Below, piece by piece: positions 8,494 to 16,447 of a stretch of 27,971 nucleotides of DNA. The notes under the pieces are model-generated. The model worked only from the letters and a program-made list of their open reading frames with translations, searched no databases and was not told the origin of the DNA. Each line of letters begins with the position of its first letter. Positions within the stretch are counted from its first letter, which is position 1. The DNA comes from Flavobacteriaceae bacterium (GTDB lineage: Bacteria > Bacteroidota > Bacteroidia > Flavobacteriales > Flavobacteriaceae): the NCBI GenBank assembly GCA_013001365.1, contig JABDMQ010000038.1:1-27971 (forward strand), read 5' to 3'. Made by a program: the position numbers and the translations under genes.

Positions 8494-9750
8494 ATGAAGA
8501 AGATGGCCCTATTCCTATTCCTGCTATTTAGCATTAATTCTTTCGCATCCTATATCCTGATACCTATGGATGCTGAAAGTCAGAGAAATCATTTAAAAGC
8601 TTACGGCATTACTTATTGGACCTTGGAGAAACAGCAAAAGGTCAAATGGTTACTCAATTATCGAGGAGGCTCTTTTTTATTACCTGACATTGAAGAAATT
8701 AAAAAAGAATGCCAAATTCGAGGTGTTTCTTTTGAAGTACTTTCAAATTCTGCAGCCGAAGCAATTCTCACGGAAATTAGTAGCCCTAGCAAGAACATGG
8801 AAGCTGTTATTCTTGAAAAAGCACCCAAAATAGCGGTCTATACGCCTAATGGAAAACAGCCGTGGGATGATGCGGTGACCATGGTACTGACCTATGCCGA
8901 GATTCCTTACGATACGGTTTACGATGAAAAAGTCTTGAGCGATGAGTTGCTTCTCTATGATTGGCTACATCTTCACCATGAGGATTTTACAGGGCAATAT
9001 GGTAAATTCTATAGGGCCTACAGGTCGGCACCATGGTATATAGAAGAAAAGAAAAATGCAGAAGCCTTGGCTACGAAATTAGGGTATAATAAGGTGTCTG
9101 AAGCAAAACTAGATGTCGCTTTGAAAATTCGTGATTATGTTATAGGAGGAGGATTCATGTTTGCCATGTGCAGCGCTACAGATAGTTTTGACATTGCCAT
9201 GGCCGCCGAGGGAATAGATATTTGTGAACCTATGTTTGATGGCGATGGGAGCGATGCTAACTACCAGAGCAAGATCAACTACAGCAATACATTTGCCTTT
9301 ACGGATTTTATCCTGGAACGTAGTCCCATGGTTTACGAATTCTCGTCGATAGATATGACACAGAGACGACGGATACCTAAACAGACAGATTACTTTAGTT
9401 TGATGGATTTCTCTGCAAAATGGGATCCCATTCCAACAATGTTGTGTCAGAACCATACCGCCTTGGTCAAGGGATTCATGGGGCAGACTACATCGTTTGC
9501 CAGGGAAGAGATAAAATCGAATGTGCTAGTAATGGGTGAGAACAAGACCAATGGTGAAGCAAAGTACATCCATGGCATTAAAGGAAAAGGTTTCTTTACG
9601 TTTTATGGTGGACATGACCCTGAAGACTATACACATAGGGTAGGAGACCCAAAAACAGAACTGGAACTACATCCAACATCTCCTGGATATCGTTTGATAC
9701 TGAACAATGTACTTTTTCCTGCCGCAAGAAAGAAAAAGCAGAAAACTTAA
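8494..9750 (+). CDS. Secreted GATase-like protein of the kind often labelled 'asparagine synthetase B'
   Basis: A 418-residue protein with a signal peptide (MKKMALFLFLLFSINSFAS), so probably periplasmic or exported. I recognise it as the Bacteroidota family that databases often name asparagine synthetase B. No AsnB domains are visible: there is no N-terminal Cys2 glutaminase and no PP-loop ATP pyrophosphatase motif. What is seen is a class I glutamine-amidotransferase or ThuA-like fold: KIAVYTPNGKQPWDDAVTMVL (first strand and helix, from about residue 110), YDWLHLHHEDFTGQYG, and a nucleophile-elbow-like FMFAMCSATDSFD with Cys226. Near the end GKGFFTFYGGHDPEDYTHR places a His near the C-terminus as in such triads. 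The enzymatic activity is unknown. It follows dnaB by 57 bases, with no terminator seen between. Confidence 0.7.
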   Translation: MKKMALFLFLLFSINSFASYILIPMDAESQRNHLKAYGITYWTLEKQQKVKWLLNYRGGSFLLPDIEEIKKECQIRGVSFEVLSNSAAEAILTEISSPSKNMEAVILEKAPKIAVYTPNGKQPWDDAVTMVLTYAEIPYDTVYDEKVLSDELLLYDWLHLHHEDFTGQYGKFYRAYRSAPWYIEEKKNAEALATKLGYNKVSEAKLDVALKIRDYVIGGGFMFAMCSATDSFDIAMAAEGIDICEPMFDGDGSDANYQSKINYSNTFAFTDFILERSPMVYEFSSIDMTQRRRIPKQTDYFSLMDFSAKWDPIPTMLCQNHTALVKGFMGQTTSFAREEIKSNVLVMGENKTNGEAKYIHGIKGKGFFTFYGGHDPEDYTHRVGDPKTELELHPTSPGYRLILNNVLFPAARKKKQKT

Positions 9751-9775
9751 TAGCTCCCTGCTTTTCTAGATGTCT
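9734..9775. terminator. Weak hairpin in the convergent gap
   Basis: AAAAGCAG (9734-9741) pairs with CTGCTTTT (9758-9765) around a 16-base loop, with T-rich sequence following. It sits between two genes pointing at each other and could end transcription from either side. The long loop makes it uncertain. Confidence 0.3.
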
Positions 9776-9795
9776 CTTTTTAAATGGTTTTTATC

Positions 9796-11073
9796 TCAAT
9801 ATACAATCTGCAGAAATACAGCATTTCCTAGAACAGTAGCATTGTTAACATAGGCCAATGAATTCCTAGGAACAGACCTACCCTGACTACCAACAGCCTG
9901 ACCTCCTGATAAACTATTATAAGTCCTTCTTGATTCCTTGGCTTTAACAATATCGCCAGTTTTAGGAATGGTCCTAGAATCTATTTCTCGGCCATCAACA
10001 GCTTTTACAACTGTAAATATCAATCCACTGCCAGAACTTGTGCCGGAATACAACCAGCCTTCTTTACCTTCTTTTTTAAGATTGGTAATGGCATCATTCA
10101 TTTTGCTTTTACCCGCCATGTCCTTCATCACATAGTCGATATAACTCCTTACGCTATTTGCTGAAGTTGCTATATTCCATGCAGCATCGTCTGCATCGCG
10201 ATTTTTTACTTCAACAATTTTACCATCAACCTTGTCAATATGAATACCTGCTGGATGATTATTCCTGTATAATTCAAATCCAACTTCTGTTCCAGTGTCT
10301 AAAGCAACCTGCCAATCATCATTGTCCAGCTTATCTTCAATACGTTTCTTCTTCTTGGCAATACTGTCCTTGGCTGCTGTTACGAATTCTCCCTCTGGAA
10401 AATCAGTAAGATATTTTTCATAGATCTGTATGTTATTACCAATATTGGTAGTATCCCATGCAATTTGATCTTGGTTAGGGAATATTTTATCCTTGAACGC
10501 AAAAACGATTGCTGCAATTGCTGCAATTCCAGCAACGATATAGATAGGCAATTTGCTTTTCGGCTTAGGCGGTATTGGATCTGGTTTCGGTTTTGGATCC
10601 GGTTTTGGATCTGGCTTTGGGCCCGGTTTTGGTTCTGGTTTTGGTTCCGGTTTAGGATCATCATCAATCAACTTCTTTGCAACAGAAGAATCAAGTCCTA
10701 AGGCACTAATTAAGGTCTTCATACCTTTTACATCATCTGTTCCGGTCAAATCTGCAAATTGACGTCTTTGCAACCTGAATGGAATTTCACATTCTTCCAT
10801 CAAAACAGGAACGACTTTTTTGTTCTCACTCAAGGCATAACCTACTTCGTCCATGACATTGTTGGATGCCACGGAAGACTTGGATAAAACGATCAAGAAA
10901 TTCTCAGATTCTTTAAGGGCATTTTGAACGGCCATATCCCAGTTTTCACCAACTGCTATATCTAATTGGTCGAGCCATATATCGGCACCAGCATTTCGGA
11001 GTTTTGTAGCAAGCTTCATTACAAAATCCGTATCATCACGGGAATAGCTTATGAAAATAGTTTCTTTTGACAT
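9796..11073 (-). CDS. TIR-domain membrane protein with Pro-rich linker, TM helix, three short repeats and a C-terminal beta domain
   Basis: A 425-residue protein. The TIR domain (about residues 1-125) starts with TIFISYSRDDTDFVMKLATK, includes DIWLDQLDIAVGENW, and has Glu76 in VMDEVGYAL at the position of the catalytic Glu of TIR NADases. Residues 139-172 are a K/P/D/E-rich linker of PKPEP-type repeats. One transmembrane helix follows (about 175-193, LPIYIVAGIAAIAAIVFAF), so TIR would be cytoplasmic and the rest outside, or the reverse. Then come three copies of a D-xx-W-x-x-A...Y-x-x-Y...G unit (about 202-240, 251-285 and 294-335). The C-terminal domain (339-425) contains GWLYSG, IPKTGDIVKAKESRRTY and LAYVNNATVLG, and closely matches the C-terminus of the next upstream gene. 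The likely role is an NAD-consuming effector or a signalling adaptor in the accessory block; this is inferred. Confidence 0.8.
   Translation of the reverse strand: MSKETIFISYSRDDTDFVMKLATKLRNAGADIWLDQLDIAVGENWDMAVQNALKESENFLIVLSKSSVASNNVMDEVGYALSENKKVVPVLMEECEIPFRLQRRQFADLTGTDDVKGMKTLISALGLDSSVAKKLIDDDPKPEPKPEPKPGPKPDPKPDPKPKPDPIPPKPKSKLPIYIVAGIAAIAAIVFAFKDKIFPNQDQIAWDTTNIGNNIQIYEKYLTDFPEGEFVTAAKDSIAKKKKRIEDKLDNDDWQVALDTGTEVGFELYRNNHPAGIHIDKVDGKIVEVKNRDADDAAWNIATSANSVRSYIDYVMKDMAGKSKMNDAITNLKKEGKEGWLYSGTSSGSGLIFTVVKAVDGREIDSRTIPKTGDIVKAKESRRTYNSLSGGQAVGSQGRSVPRNSLAYVNNATVLGNAVFLQIVY
10558..10656 (-). repeat. Short tandem codon repeat encoding the Pro/Lys/Asp/Glu linker of the TIR protein
   Basis: Repeats of a six-base unit like CCAAAA/CCGGAT code for alternating K-P and D/E-P dipeptides (residues 140-172). 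It is a rigid linker between TIR and the membrane helix, and a likely site of length variation. Confidence 0.6.
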
Positions 11074-11116
11074 GTTGATCAGCAGTTTTTAGTTATACGG
11101 ATTGATTAATTAAGGA

Positions 11117-11144
11117 TTAAGATAGCAAATTTTCTCATTACCAA
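11117..11144 (-). promoter_or_regulatory. Possible promoter for the TIR gene
   Basis: The 173-base gap upstream of the TIR gene holds, on the minus strand, TTG (11142-11144) and TATCTTAA (11117-11124, 6 of 8 matches to TAnnTTTG), 17 bases apart. The TIR gene might therefore be expressed separately from the four genes before it, or only by read-through. No other feature is seen in this gap. Confidence 0.3.
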
Positions 11145-11246
11145 TTTAAAGAAATAATGGGTTTATTTCAATAGCTTGATAATCAGTAAAATAAAACAAT
11201 TTTTATTCTAGAATTATGCAAGGCTACTCCTACATAGTATCTAATA

Positions 11247-11900
11247 TTATGGCCGTTCATAAACTACTTTTAAAATAACTGCGGTTTTTCCTTCCATTCT
11301 TACATCAATGACATAAGCTGATTTGCCCAATGGCCAAATTCCATTTTGATTGGATCTTGGCAAGAAGTCAGGATAGGTGCGCCTGGCTTCCTGGGATTTT
11401 AACGCAACAATGTCTCCTAATTCTGGCAGTGTATCATCAAGATCTTGACTGGAATTATTTCGCCAAGTTACTTTTACAAGCTGGTCATTAGAATAAATCT
11501 CACCATTTTCTGTACGCCCAGAGTACATCCAACCTGAAATCCCTAATTCAAATAATCGTTGGATAGCATTTTTTTTATGCTTGCCTTCTAGACCTTCTGA
11601 TTTTATGAATTCTAAATAGGCATCGAAGGTGTCAATTTTCTTGGTGGTATCCCAAAGTAGATCTTCACTGGTCTCACTTTGATTTTCCTGATTGCTAATC
11701 TGAGTTTTCTCCCTGGTGCTCTCTTCTTGAACAGATTCATTCGTTTGATTTTTTGATTTCAAGGAATCGATTTGGGTTTGTTGGTCGATTATCGTGGTTT
11801 TCAAATTATCGACTTTATTGAAGAAAAGAATCATTGTTATTATTAGTAAACTAATAATGATTCCAAATGTTGAATAGATTCCCTTGTTATTGATTCTCAT
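11247..11900 (-). CDS. Single-pass membrane protein sharing its C-terminal domain with the TIR protein
   Basis: A 217-residue protein of unknown function. A short basic N-terminus leads into one transmembrane helix (about residues 8-27, IYSTFGIIISLLIITMILFF), followed by a coiled-coil-like segment (28-52) and a polar S/E/Q-rich spacer (53-80). One DLLWDTT...FDAYL...EG unit (80-115) resembles the repeats in the TIR protein. The C-terminal domain (123-214) contains GWMYSG, LPELGDIVALKSQ, ARRTY and SAYVIDVRMEGKTAV; the same landmarks occur in the same order in the TIR protein. The fold looks beta-rich and could be SH3-like, but that is a guess. Its ATG overlaps the stop of the preceding small gene in an ATGA, so the two are translationally coupled. 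Confidence 0.7.
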   Translation of the reverse strand: MRINNKGIYSTFGIIISLLIITMILFFNKVDNLKTTIIDQQTQIDSLKSKNQTNESVQEESTREKTQISNQENQSETSEDLLWDTTKKIDTFDAYLEFIKSEGLEGKHKKNAIQRLFELGISGWMYSGRTENGEIYSNDQLVKVTWRNNSSQDLDDTLPELGDIVALKSQEARRTYPDFLPRSNQNGIWPLGKSAYVIDVRMEGKTAVILKVVYERP

Positions 11901-12127
11901 TTTTCAGCAATTAAATCATAGGTCTTAACAAAGATGTCATTATCAATCGGGTACATTTCACCATGTATGCCTATAACTAACCAATCTCCTTTCTTGCCTT
12001 TCATGAGCCCTTCCATGGTCTCTACAGTAAATGGTTCATCTATTTGTATACATTTAATGGGGATTGGCTTTTTTCTTGCTAACTGATATGTGACATCTGG
12101 TGGATTTCCTTTCTTGAATTTTCGCAT
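11897..12127 (-). CDS. Small GDW-type protein resembling phage-borne PGDYG-like proteins
   Basis: A 76-residue soluble protein. Its second half, VETMEGLMKGKKGDWLVIGIHGEMYPIDNDIFVKTY (given in part here: MEGLMKGKKGDWLVIG, then HGEMYPI and IFVKTYDLI), resembles a small domain common in phage and prophage genomes. Members have the pattern T-xE-G-x-M...GDW-I-x-G-x-x-GE-x-YP...IF...Y. The first half (KKPIPIKCIQIDEPF) also fits that family. It begins 21 bases after the caspase-hydrolase gene and overlaps the next gene by 4 bases (ATGA), so it belongs to the accessory operon. Its function is unknown. In the conflict-system setting it could be a ligand-binding, adaptor or phage-mimic module. Homology is from memory of the motif, not from a search. 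Confidence 0.65.
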   Translation of the reverse strand: MRKFKKGNPPDVTYQLARKKPIPIKCIQIDEPFTVETMEGLMKGKKGDWLVIGIHGEMYPIDNDIFVKTYDLIAEK

Positions 12128-12148
12128 TCTAAATAGCTTTAATAAAAG

Positions 12149-14395
12149 TTACGATAAAAAATGTTCTTTCAAGAACTTGATGAAATCGTCATCCGGATCA
12201 TCCGTTTGCATGAGGCTTGTATAGGCCGCATAGGCATTCGTATGAATGGATATCTTTTCACGGATTCCTGCTTTTTCGGCTGCTTTTGCATAATGTTCTT
12301 TAGAGGCATCAAAATCAGCAAGATATAACTTGGCTTCTCCAATGGTTGCATTTTTCCAGAGGCTTGGGAATTTGTCATGCGCAATCGAATCCATTGCCAT
12401 TTCTGCAAACCTGGTCATTTCTGAATGATCTTCATGAATGATCAGACTTAAGAATGCCAAGTTGATGGCATGGTAGTAAATCTGCTTATGATCACCTTTT
12501 TCCTCAGCAATTTTAAGAGCTTGCTCATAGAACTTGAAGGCTTCAGCTCCATCTTTGGCATCATAACTAGTCAGGTATTTACGTTTGTATCGACCACCAA
12601 CAATCCCGAGAAGGTCTGAATTATTTTCTGCCAACGGATGATCATGGAGTAACTTTAGGACTTCCTCGGAACGATCGAGCCCTTCCAATGCAAATATCAA
12701 TTTTGCAAGACCCCGTTTGTCCAATTCATCAAGTTTTGGCATAAGAGTCCGAACGACCGCATCATATTCTCCAAGTAGGATATTTATCTCCTCTTCATCT
12801 GAGAATTGATTATAGAAATCGTTATCAGTCAAGGTGTTTATGATCAAGTTAAAAGCATCATTGTTCTCGTCTTCAGCGCTGACCATTCCTAAATGCCTGC
12901 CTGAGATCATATGGCAATGTTCTTTATCGAAAGGTCCTGTTGACGATTTAGCTGGCACAAACTCATCTTGAGACGCTGCTACGACTTTCAAGCTGAACGG
13001 ATAACCATCGGCAAAGGTTTTTTTCCAATCACTTCGTAAGGTCTTTATGAAAGGTCTGTCTTCGCCTAGACCTTTGAGTTTATTGTTCCATAGCTTCTTG
13101 AGTGCCTCTTTAGGCATGCCATTACTTGGAGCACCAAAAAGCAAGACATGGCTAATACGTTCGCGGTTTTCTTTATCGAGGTCCAAGATTGCTCTTTGGG
13201 CTATTAAACCACCAAGACTATAGGCTACCAATGCAACTCTATCGTATTTTTCGTATTTGAATTTTATGGAAGTACTTAAAAAATCTGATACCCTGGCAAT
13301 ATCTGTAAGTGACCCCCAAACTTCTTTTCCCATCTCTGGGTCAACATTCTCTGAATAGCCTAAAGGGAACATATCCCAACCATCAAATCGCTTGTCAGCC
13401 ATCAATAAATTCGGTGTTTCGCCAAAGGTACTTGCTGCTTCGCCAGAAAACCCATGAATGAACAACAGGACATTATTGGCATTCTCAGTTTCCCTAAAGG
13501 TAGTGACCACATCTTCCTTGATGCTTTTCTGGGCTTCTGGAACCTGCACAATATTTGCATGTGGAGAAAGCTTAGCTTGAAGCTCTTCCGGTATATAGCT
13601 CATGATGAAGTCATCATAGATCTGCAAATTGGCATAAGGCCTTTGCTCAGCATAACGTTCTGGTACTTCCCTGAAAATATATTGGATTACTTCAGAGATT
13701 CTAACATATGGCTCGATGAAATAATTCTTATGTTCCCCCTTAAGTACCTCTAGGAGACACGTGGTGAATAGACTATTATCATCGCCTGGCATAATATAGG
13801 ATTTCTGATCTTCCCTGCATGATGAGACAATGGACATGCCTTTACCGTCATCAATTTTCTGCGCAAGACCGTCTGGTTGTGTAAAATCATTCGGAGAATT
13901 AGCGTCCCTTAAATTCTTTACCTCTTGAGTCATTCCTGCTGCATGGCAGCAATCAAGGAAAAAGACAAGACGTCGCGAATTGATCTGAGCTATCTTTTCC
14001 CTTAGTTCCTCTGATTTCACCCAAGTTTCCTCATATTTTTCAGGGTCGAAACCATTAGGAACTAAATAATAGAATTGGCGGTTCTCTTCATCTGGTTTTA
14101 GAGGTTCACCTTGAGCTTCAAGAAACGTGTTTTCGGAATAATTTCCTCCATGGCCTGAATAAAATAGCATTATGGAAGAGTTCTCGTCCGATTTTTTTAT
14201 GATATCGTCAAAGGCCTCCAAAATACCTTTGCGATCGGCTTTTTGGTTGGTAAGCAGATAAATGTTCTTTGGGTCATAACCAGCAAAGTTTTCATCTGAT
14301 AATATTGAATGGATTGCTTCGGCATCTTTAACAGTATCTGGGAGGTCATCTCCTACGCCAATCAAGATGGCATAGGCATTCTTTAATCTACTCAT
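12149..14395 (-). CDS. Caspase-like protease fused to an alpha/beta hydrolase and a TPR domain
   Basis: A 748-residue three-part protein with no signal peptide, so cytosolic. Part 1 (about 1-265) is a peptidase C14 caspase/metacaspase fold: AYAILIGVGDD, DAEAIHSIL, the His motif LFYSGHGG (His82) and the Cys motif FFLDCCHAAG (Cys150, aligned with DxCH of metacaspases). Part 2 (about 300-520) is an alpha/beta hydrolase of lipase/DUF676 type: LLFIHGFSGEA supplies the oxyanion region, AYSLGG carries nucleophile Ser393, and Asp477 (SQDEFVP) and His501 (GRHLGM) are plausible triad partners. Part 3 (about 525-748) is helical with TPR-like repeats and a GRYKRKYL motif, resembling the TRAFs-binding / TPR-S (DUF4071) domain often seen with caspases and TIRs in bacterial conflict systems. 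The first and second parts both keep their catalytic residues. The protein is probably a dual-activity effector. Confidence 0.85.
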   Translation of the reverse strand: MSRLKNAYAILIGVGDDLPDTVKDAEAIHSILSDENFAGYDPKNIYLLTNQKADRKGILEAFDDIIKKSDENSSIMLFYSGHGGNYSENTFLEAQGEPLKPDEENRQFYYLVPNGFDPEKYEETWVKSEELREKIAQINSRRLVFFLDCCHAAGMTQEVKNLRDANSPNDFTQPDGLAQKIDDGKGMSIVSSCREDQKSYIMPGDDNSLFTTCLLEVLKGEHKNYFIEPYVRISEVIQYIFREVPERYAEQRPYANLQIYDDFIMSYIPEELQAKLSPHANIVQVPEAQKSIKEDVVTTFRETENANNVLLFIHGFSGEAASTFGETPNLLMADKRFDGWDMFPLGYSENVDPEMGKEVWGSLTDIARVSDFLSTSIKFKYEKYDRVALVAYSLGGLIAQRAILDLDKENRERISHVLLFGAPSNGMPKEALKKLWNNKLKGLGEDRPFIKTLRSDWKKTFADGYPFSLKVVAASQDEFVPAKSSTGPFDKEHCHMISGRHLGMVSAEDENNDAFNLIINTLTDNDFYNQFSDEEEINILLGEYDAVVRTLMPKLDELDKRGLAKLIFALEGLDRSEEVLKLLHDHPLAENNSDLLGIVGGRYKRKYLTSYDAKDGAEAFKFYEQALKIAEEKGDHKQIYYHAINLAFLSLIIHEDHSEMTRFAEMAMDSIAHDKFPSLWKNATIGEAKLYLADFDASKEHYAKAAEKAGIREKISIHTNAYAAYTSLMQTDDPDDDFIKFLKEHFLS

Positions 14396-14447
14396 GTTAG
14401 GTCAATTGATTATTTTCTTAAAGATATGATATTTACCAAGATTTAGA

Positions 14448-16415
14448 CTAATGCCAAAACCTTAAAATGCCTTTAAAGCTTTCTAGTTCGAAATATTCTT
14501 TCAGGTCAGGATCGTTATGGAATTTATCTGCACGATATCGCATGCCATCTGATACAGCCTTTAATAAATGTCTGCGAACTCGGTTTTCATCTTCTAAAGC
14601 TGCATAATAAAGTGCCGCCGCATAGTCTATTTCACCGTATTGATAATCTTGACGCATACCATCCATTTTAGTAATAAGTGCATTTGCTTCTTCAAGCTTA
14701 CCATTCTTGGACATGGCAATGGCATGTTTTGCCATTAATTCATAATTCTCGGGATCACCTAAGAGTGCTTGCCGTAGGATTGGTTCTGCTTTCAAATAAT
14801 CGTTTTTATAATAAAGCGCATTTGCATGTAAAGCAATGGTCTTGTCATTGGCTTCGGTCTCCAGGATCTTGTCAAAATATTCGTTGGCTTTATTACTATT
14901 ATTAACCAACAACATGACTTTGGCTTCGTATAGGAAATTACTTTTCCATTCTTCCGGCTCGGTAGTCACTTGCAATCTGTTAAGGATTTCCTCAGCGGCA
15001 GACATATTACCAGATTTAATATAGGCCGTCATTAATGGTCGCTTTAAATACTGATAGTCATTTTTAGTTGCAAACGGAGTAAGCAGTTTTATGACCTTGC
15101 CATAACGTTTCAGTTCAAGATCAGCCCAGGCTTTTACTAAATATCTATTCCCGCATTGTGCGCAGTTTTCCAAGTCCATTCCTTTCATAGGGATTGCCTC
15201 AAAAATGGAATCAACAGCCTTCGGTTTATAGACGAATTGTAGTGCAGTAACCATAGTTGAGGTGTTTGATTCCCAGTCAAAAGGAGCATGATTATACTCT
15301 CTGACTCCGGTTTCATGTATCCGGTCATTTTGACCTAAAACAAGGGCTTCGAGGAAATCCAGAAGATTTTTTTGCCTTGAACTATTATTGGAACTGAGAT
15401 TAATGGTCTTGACCAAGGAATCTGCCGTCTTGAATTCAAATTTGTTATAATAATAGGAAACCCTTAATACCTGTGGTTCGAAGTAATTGCTGTCTATTTC
15501 AATCACTTTGTTCACTAATTCTATGAATTCATCTGAATCATTAGGGTAGGATTTAGCCTCAATCAAATATTGGAATGCTTCAAATTTTGGAGGAAGGGAT
15601 TGAGACTGAAGATTTAGCTCTTCTTTATCTTGAACAGTCAAGAACCCTAAAATAACTTGTTTCAATTCCTCAATACAAACCAAAGGGTCCTTCGAGTCAC
15701 ATTCAATTGGTGGAAAAGAGATCAGGGTCTCATCTAGTTTACCATCAGTAATTGAAGATTGAAATAAAAGTGTACTATCCTTCAAATAGAAATTCCCAGA
15801 AATTATTTTTTCTGGATTGAAATAGTCGTTCACGACATTTTGCGCAACCATTGATGCGGTTGAGGCCTGCAGGATCTCAGTATAATCTTCAACGACCTCA
15901 GGAGAGATGACCTGTGCGATCTGGTTTTCTGTTATTCCATGAACTATCCAGTCCGTTGTCATTTTACTTATGGAATTGAATTTTTCATCCCCGGTATTAT
16001 TCCCGAATTTTAGTACTGCAATCTTATTGTCTGACCCAAATCCTGGCAGTTCCTTCTGACCGAAATTGATTTCAATGATAAATCCAACCGCAACGGCAGA
16101 AAACATACTGACCAAGGCCAAGACAGAGAAATACATTCTATGAAAGATACTTTTGTCTACAATACCGTCGCCATCCAGGTCAACCGGTTCTCCTTCGAAT
16201 TTCTTGAGATGGAATTTCCAAATATAAAAGATATAGATAGGGAGCCCGATCAGTAAGCCAATTATTAAATAAGTAACTGCTTTATCAGAAAAACCGAGTG
16301 GTTGAGCAATTACGGATAAAACCTGCATAAGAACCCAAGAAGAGACTACATATATAGATAGCATCTTAGTGACCTCCTTCCTATGGCACTCTTTTATAAA
16401 GGCGCTGAAGTTCAT
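14448..16415 (-). CDS. Three-helix membrane TPR protein, putative sensor of the accessory operon
   Basis: A 655-residue protein. The N-terminus (FIKECHRKEVTKMLSIYVV, then SSWVLMQV) matches the membrane-anchoring region of a bacterial TPR family in which 'RRNVFRVAxAYxVxxWLLxQV' begins a two-helix hairpin. Transmembrane segments are about 19-38, 46-67 and 94-115. Between helices 2 and 3 is a calcium-loop-like DLDGDGIVD (79-87). After the third helix comes a beta/alpha domain starting KIAVLKFGNNTGDEKF (131-146), the TolB-N/FlgO-like domain of this family, then a long helical TPR region (about 255-640) with units such as ALHANALYYKNDYLKAEPILRQAL. The protein is first in the leftward five-gene block, 52 bases upstream of the caspase gene. 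This suggests a sensing or scaffold role; the signal is unknown. Confidence 0.75.
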   Translation of the reverse strand: MNFSAFIKECHRKEVTKMLSIYVVSSWVLMQVLSVIAQPLGFSDKAVTYLIIGLLIGLPIYIFYIWKFHLKKFEGEPVDLDGDGIVDKSIFHRMYFSVLALVSMFSAVAVGFIIEINFGQKELPGFGSDNKIAVLKFGNNTGDEKFNSISKMTTDWIVHGITENQIAQVISPEVVEDYTEILQASTASMVAQNVVNDYFNPEKIISGNFYLKDSTLLFQSSITDGKLDETLISFPPIECDSKDPLVCIEELKQVILGFLTVQDKEELNLQSQSLPPKFEAFQYLIEAKSYPNDSDEFIELVNKVIEIDSNYFEPQVLRVSYYYNKFEFKTADSLVKTINLSSNNSSRQKNLLDFLEALVLGQNDRIHETGVREYNHAPFDWESNTSTMVTALQFVYKPKAVDSIFEAIPMKGMDLENCAQCGNRYLVKAWADLELKRYGKVIKLLTPFATKNDYQYLKRPLMTAYIKSGNMSAAEEILNRLQVTTEPEEWKSNFLYEAKVMLLVNNSNKANEYFDKILETEANDKTIALHANALYYKNDYLKAEPILRQALLGDPENYELMAKHAIAMSKNGKLEEANALITKMDGMRQDYQYGEIDYAAALYYAALEDENRVRRHLLKAVSDGMRYRADKFHNDPDLKEYFELESFKGILRFWH

Positions 16416-16447
16416 TTTGCAGTTAGTTTACGCATTATATTTCCTTA

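Noticed and set aside
9796..16415. Mobile element carrying the caspase/TIR block
   Set aside because: No transposase, integrase, terminal inverted repeats, tRNA or direct-repeat junctions are seen at either edge. Base composition by eye is like the flanks. Transfer remains possible but is not shown.
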